This document shows, one piece after another, positions 20,866 to 23,306 of a DNA stretch of 23,306 nt. Under the pieces are notes generated by a model. That model saw only the letters and a list, made by a program, of their open reading frames with translations. It had not been told where the DNA came from and made no database searches. Where the stretch lies: positions 1-23,306 of the forward strand of contig JBCCFW010000122.1 of NCBI GenBank assembly GCA_039029535.1, written 5' to 3'. The translations under genes and the position numbers were made by a program. Positions within the stretch are counted from its first letter, which is position 1, and every line of letters starts with the position of its first letter. This DNA is from JBCCFW01 sp039029535 (GTDB lineage: Bacteria > Acidobacteriota > JBCCFW01).

Positions 20866-23109
20866 TCAGTACGCGAAGGTCAGGCGGGCCTCGTCGTCCG
20901 CCGTCTTGAGCACGCGCAGCCGACCCGGCGTCGTGCGTCCGTCGGTGCCGGTGGTGCGGTAGAGCGTCAGGGGTCCGTCGGTGCTCGGGTCCACCAGCTC
21001 GACCGGCACGGAGACCGCTGCCGGGAAGGTGCCGTCCTCCACGTCGTTGGTCTCGTCGAAGGGACGGACGCGGTCACGCCAGCCGGGCGAGAAGTCGGTC
21101 ACGGTGCGCAAGACTCGGAGCTCTTGCGGTCGCTCGGTGAGGTAGGCGCCTTCGGCCCGGCACTCGACGTGATGAGCGAGGACGACCTCTCCGGTGGGGC
21201 TGCGGTCGAGGTAAGCGTAGGGGCTCACCTGGAGGTCTCCACGCAGGCCGGTCTCGAGCATCCAGGTCCCGGCCGTCCGGCGGAGGATCGCGGGTTCGTC
21301 GAGGGCTGCGAGAGACGCCGTGATGATCGGCTCGTGGTCCAGCCCGAAGGTGAGCGACGGGGCTCCGCTGGAGAACGTGAGCTCGTGGCCGGGATCGTCG
21401 GTGACCCACTCGCCCCTCATGAGTCGAGCGAAGGAAAGCGCGTCGCCCGGGCCGCGATGGACGACGCCGATGCTTCCATCATCGGCGGTCGCCAGGTCGC
21501 AGTCACCGTTGCCGGCAGCGATGACGTCGAGCTCCCAACGTCCGTCCACTCGCCGAGCGACACCGAGCTCGCCGGAGCCGCTGGAGTCGCCGAAGGCGAT
21601 GATGGGCTGCCCGTCGCGTTCGAGTCCCAGGCAATGGCGGTGGTAGTGCTCGATCCCCGTCTCAGACAGGTCGACCACCTCCGAGAAGAGCCAGCCCGTT
21701 TCATCGCGTCGGCCGTGGAAGAGGCCCGTGGCCGTGGTGACCGAAACGTGCAGCACCCCATCGCGACCGTAGGCGATGTCGTGGTAGCCGAAGTAGTCGG
21801 GAAAGACTTCGAGCGTCCACGTCCCTTCGACCAGGTGAAGGACGCGGAACTCTCTTGGGCCCTGCGCAGCGACGGCCAGGGCACCGTCCGGCCCTGCCGC
21901 CAACTTTCGGTAGGAGCCGGCGCCGTCCTCGGGTGCCGAGAACGTTCGAGCTCCCTCGCTCTCGAGGGCCAGCGCGAACGTTCCCACGCCGGTGACGAGT
22001 GAGGCAGGTGCCCCGGTTGAGTCGATGGCGAGCGAGCGATGGCGCCCTCCGGGGTAGCCGACACCCCAGGACTGGACTTCGCCCCAGCCTTCCTCGTCGT
22101 GCCACACGTGCACCGACTCACGAGGCACCATGGCAGTCGGGGAGGAGAAGTGGAGCCCCAGGAAGAGTTGGCCGTCGGTTCCGAGGGCAAGACTCTGCCG
22201 GGACAGCCATCGGGCGGACGTGGGCAGCGGATCCCGGGACCAGACGCCGCCGTCCTCTTGCAGGAGCACGACGCCATCGGCGGTGGTCGCTGCGATGCGC
22301 GGGCGGTCACTCCCGTCGAGCAGGAGACTGATCACCGACCACGAGTCCCCGTCCTCGGAGGCGACGACTTCTCGTGACCAGGTTCCGTCCGAGCTCTCTC
22401 GCTGAAGGACGATCCCTTCATTCGAGGTCGAGCCCACCCAGGCGAGACCATTGCTGTCGACCTCGAGCTCGAGGTGGCTGGAGAGTGGAACCGTGCTCGC
22501 GATCGGCTCGCGAGCCCAGGCCGCGCCGTCCCAGCGAGCGATCTCGAACACGTCCTCGACGAGTCGGAACCCGAGGAGCACCAGGAGCGGTTCGCCGAAG
22601 CGGTCGATGGCCAGGTCGAGGTACTCGACGGGTCGAGTCTCGGCGCTGGCGGTCGTGATCTCCCAAGCGTCCGGGCTCCACCTGCCGACCCGCGCTGCAC
22701 CGCTCGAGTGATCGATCCAGGCGACGACGGGACGACCGGCGCCATCGAACTGAACACGCGCCACGTAGCTGATCGTGCCGACGGCGACCAGCTCGCTCGT
22801 CCAAGTACCCCCGCGCTGCCAGTGCAACCAGAGCTCCGTGGTCCCATCGGTGAAGATCCGATGGAGGATGGCCGGGCCGGAGTCAGGGTGGTACGCCACC
22901 GCGGCGGTCGTGCCGCAAGCCTCCGACAGGGTCTCGATGGTCCAGGAGCCATCCACCAAGCGAGCGACCTCGAGGGGGTGGTTCGTGTCGAGCTGGCGGC
23001 CGGTCACGACGATGGGAGAGCCGCCGGCGTCCATCACGACCCTTGCCGAGCCTCCCCAGCGTCGATTCTCGGTCGACGAGACTTGCCACTCGGCTTGGGC
23101 AGGCGCCAC
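20866..23109 (-). CDS. Large secreted beta-propeller-like repeat protein, start codon unresolved
   Basis: The coding sequence runs on the minus strand to at least GTG 23109 (747 residues), but the same frame continues upstream. It reads 'HHRPSLSLAWLLAILAVAPA' before QAEW, a convincing signal peptide, so the true N-terminus lies near or beyond 23175. No ATG, GTG or TTG occurs between 23109 and the in-frame stop at 23257-23259; only CTG (23175) is available. The mature protein is built from about 14 repeats of 45-50 residues centred on 'D-G-x-G-x-P-x-V/I-A', preceded by 'G-x-W-x-x-E-x-V' strands (e.g. 'DGAGRPVVAWID', 'ERDGQPIIAFGD'). That suggests two seven-bladed propellers. No catalytic residues are recognised. 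It is probably an exported or surface binding protein. The stop is 12 nt from the convergent DnaJ-fusion gene. Confidence 0.78.
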   Translation of the reverse strand: MAPAQAEWQVSSTENRRWGGSARVVMDAGGSPIVVTGRQLDTNHPLEVARLVDGSWTIETLSEACGTTAAVAYHPDSGPAILHRIFTDGTTELWLHWQRGGTWTSELVAVGTISYVARVQFDGAGRPVVAWIDHSSGAARVGRWSPDAWEITTASAETRPVEYLDLAIDRFGEPLLVLLGFRLVEDVFEIARWDGAAWAREPIASTVPLSSHLELEVDSNGLAWVGSTSNEGIVLQRESSDGTWSREVVASEDGDSWSVISLLLDGSDRPRIAATTADGVVLLQEDGGVWSRDPLPTSARWLSRQSLALGTDGQLFLGLHFSSPTAMVPRESVHVWHDEEGWGEVQSWGVGYPGGRHRSLAIDSTGAPASLVTGVGTFALALESEGARTFSAPEDGAGSYRKLAAGPDGALAVAAQGPREFRVLHLVEGTWTLEVFPDYFGYHDIAYGRDGVLHVSVTTATGLFHGRRDETGWLFSEVVDLSETGIEHYHRHCLGLERDGQPIIAFGDSSGSGELGVARRVDGRWELDVIAAGNGDCDLATADDGSIGVVHRGPGDALSFARLMRGEWVTDDPGHELTFSSGAPSLTFGLDHEPIITASLAALDEPAILRRTAGTWMLETGLRGDLQVSPYAYLDRSPTGEVVLAHHVECRAEGAYLTERPQELRVLRTVTDFSPGWRDRVRPFDETNDVEDGTFPAAVSVPVELVDPSTDGPLTLYRTTGTDGRTTPGRLRVLKTADDEARLTFAY

Positions 23110-23198
23110 CGCGAGGATGGCCAGGAGCCAGGCGAGTGAGAGGCTCGGGCGGTGGTGACCTGGTCGTGAGGGCAGGGGCGGGATCTGGGGGAGAGAGG

Positions 23199-23306
23199 GT
23201 CGGCAACCCGATCCGCAAGATCGGCTACCACGGCTGGCACACCTTCGACCTGTCGTTCACCGACTGCTTCGTGCCGGACGACGGCCTGATCGGCTACCGG
23301 CGGGAC
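23199..23306 (+). CDS. Acyl-CoA dehydrogenase, internal fragment at the window edge
   Basis: The plus strand encodes 'VGNPIRKIGYHGWHTFDLSF' followed by 'TDCFVPDDGLIG', the middle beta-domain of acyl-CoA dehydrogenases (the '...K-x-G-x-x-x-x-x-T-x-x-L-x-F-x-D-x-x-V-P-x-x-x-L-I-G' strand). About 200 N-terminal residues of the family should precede this. Instead the upstream frame reads 'GGGDLVVRAGAGSGGER', which matches nothing in the family and belongs to the opposite-strand signal-peptide gene. The frame is open to the last base. It is either the body of an intact gene joined wrongly in assembly, or a truncated remnant. The family call rests on only 36 residues. Confidence 0.6.

Overview
The window is gene-dense, GC-rich bacterial chromosome. 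Two FadL-type outer-membrane barrels, Sec signal peptides, a murein transglycosylase and a polyprenyl-phosphate transporter homologue indicate a diderm. TPR proteins of the 'PHYYLG' type, DUF4388 proteins, zinc-ribbon/FHA proteins and frequent GTG starts recall Acidobacteriota-like or deltaproteobacterial-grade lineages. This placement is an inference from protein style; no marker here settles it.

Layout. (1) 1-7236: a 5'-truncated tandem SH3-domain protein runs into a FadL-like porin. After a terminator comes a two-gene unit, a secreted TPR protein followed by a zinc-ribbon/TM/TPR protein. This unit converges on a double zinc-ribbon, double FHA protein on the minus strand. A second FadL paralogue is transcribed divergently from the FHA gene. 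(2) 7427-11138: a secreted AMIN-like/SH3 protein, then surE, pcm (ATGA overlap with surE) and a DUF368/PopT-type transporter. (3) 11237-12217: tRNA-Pro(CGG), apt, and a 336-nt gap holding a perfect 19-bp inverted repeat that begins on the base after the apt stop. (4) 12218-20853: a PilT-like ATPase with altered motifs, then alaS and four tightly coupled genes: lytic transglycosylase, DUF4388 membrane protein, secreted gluzincin peptidase and DUF4388-DnaJ-TPR protein. Three junctions are 4-nt GTGA overlaps, and the last two genes are one base apart. (5) 20866-23306: a large secreted beta-propeller-like repeat protein on the minus strand, whose signal peptide reads upstream without a normal start codon, then about 108 nt of plus-strand acyl-CoA dehydrogenase sequence cut by the window edge.

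How it fits together. Much of the content concerns the envelope: two porin-like barrels, SH3/AMIN secreted proteins, a murein-cutting enzyme, a carrier-lipid transporter and secreted propeller and peptidase proteins. SurE, Pcm, AlaRS, Apt and tRNA-Pro are housekeeping. The best candidate for an undescribed system is the coupled block after alaS. Its two DUF4388 proteins appear to be paralogues over about 250 residues, one ending in a membrane anchor and the other in a J-domain plus TPRs, and they flank a secreted metallopeptidase. The most anomalous DNA is the right edge, which looks like a rearrangement or assembly junction.
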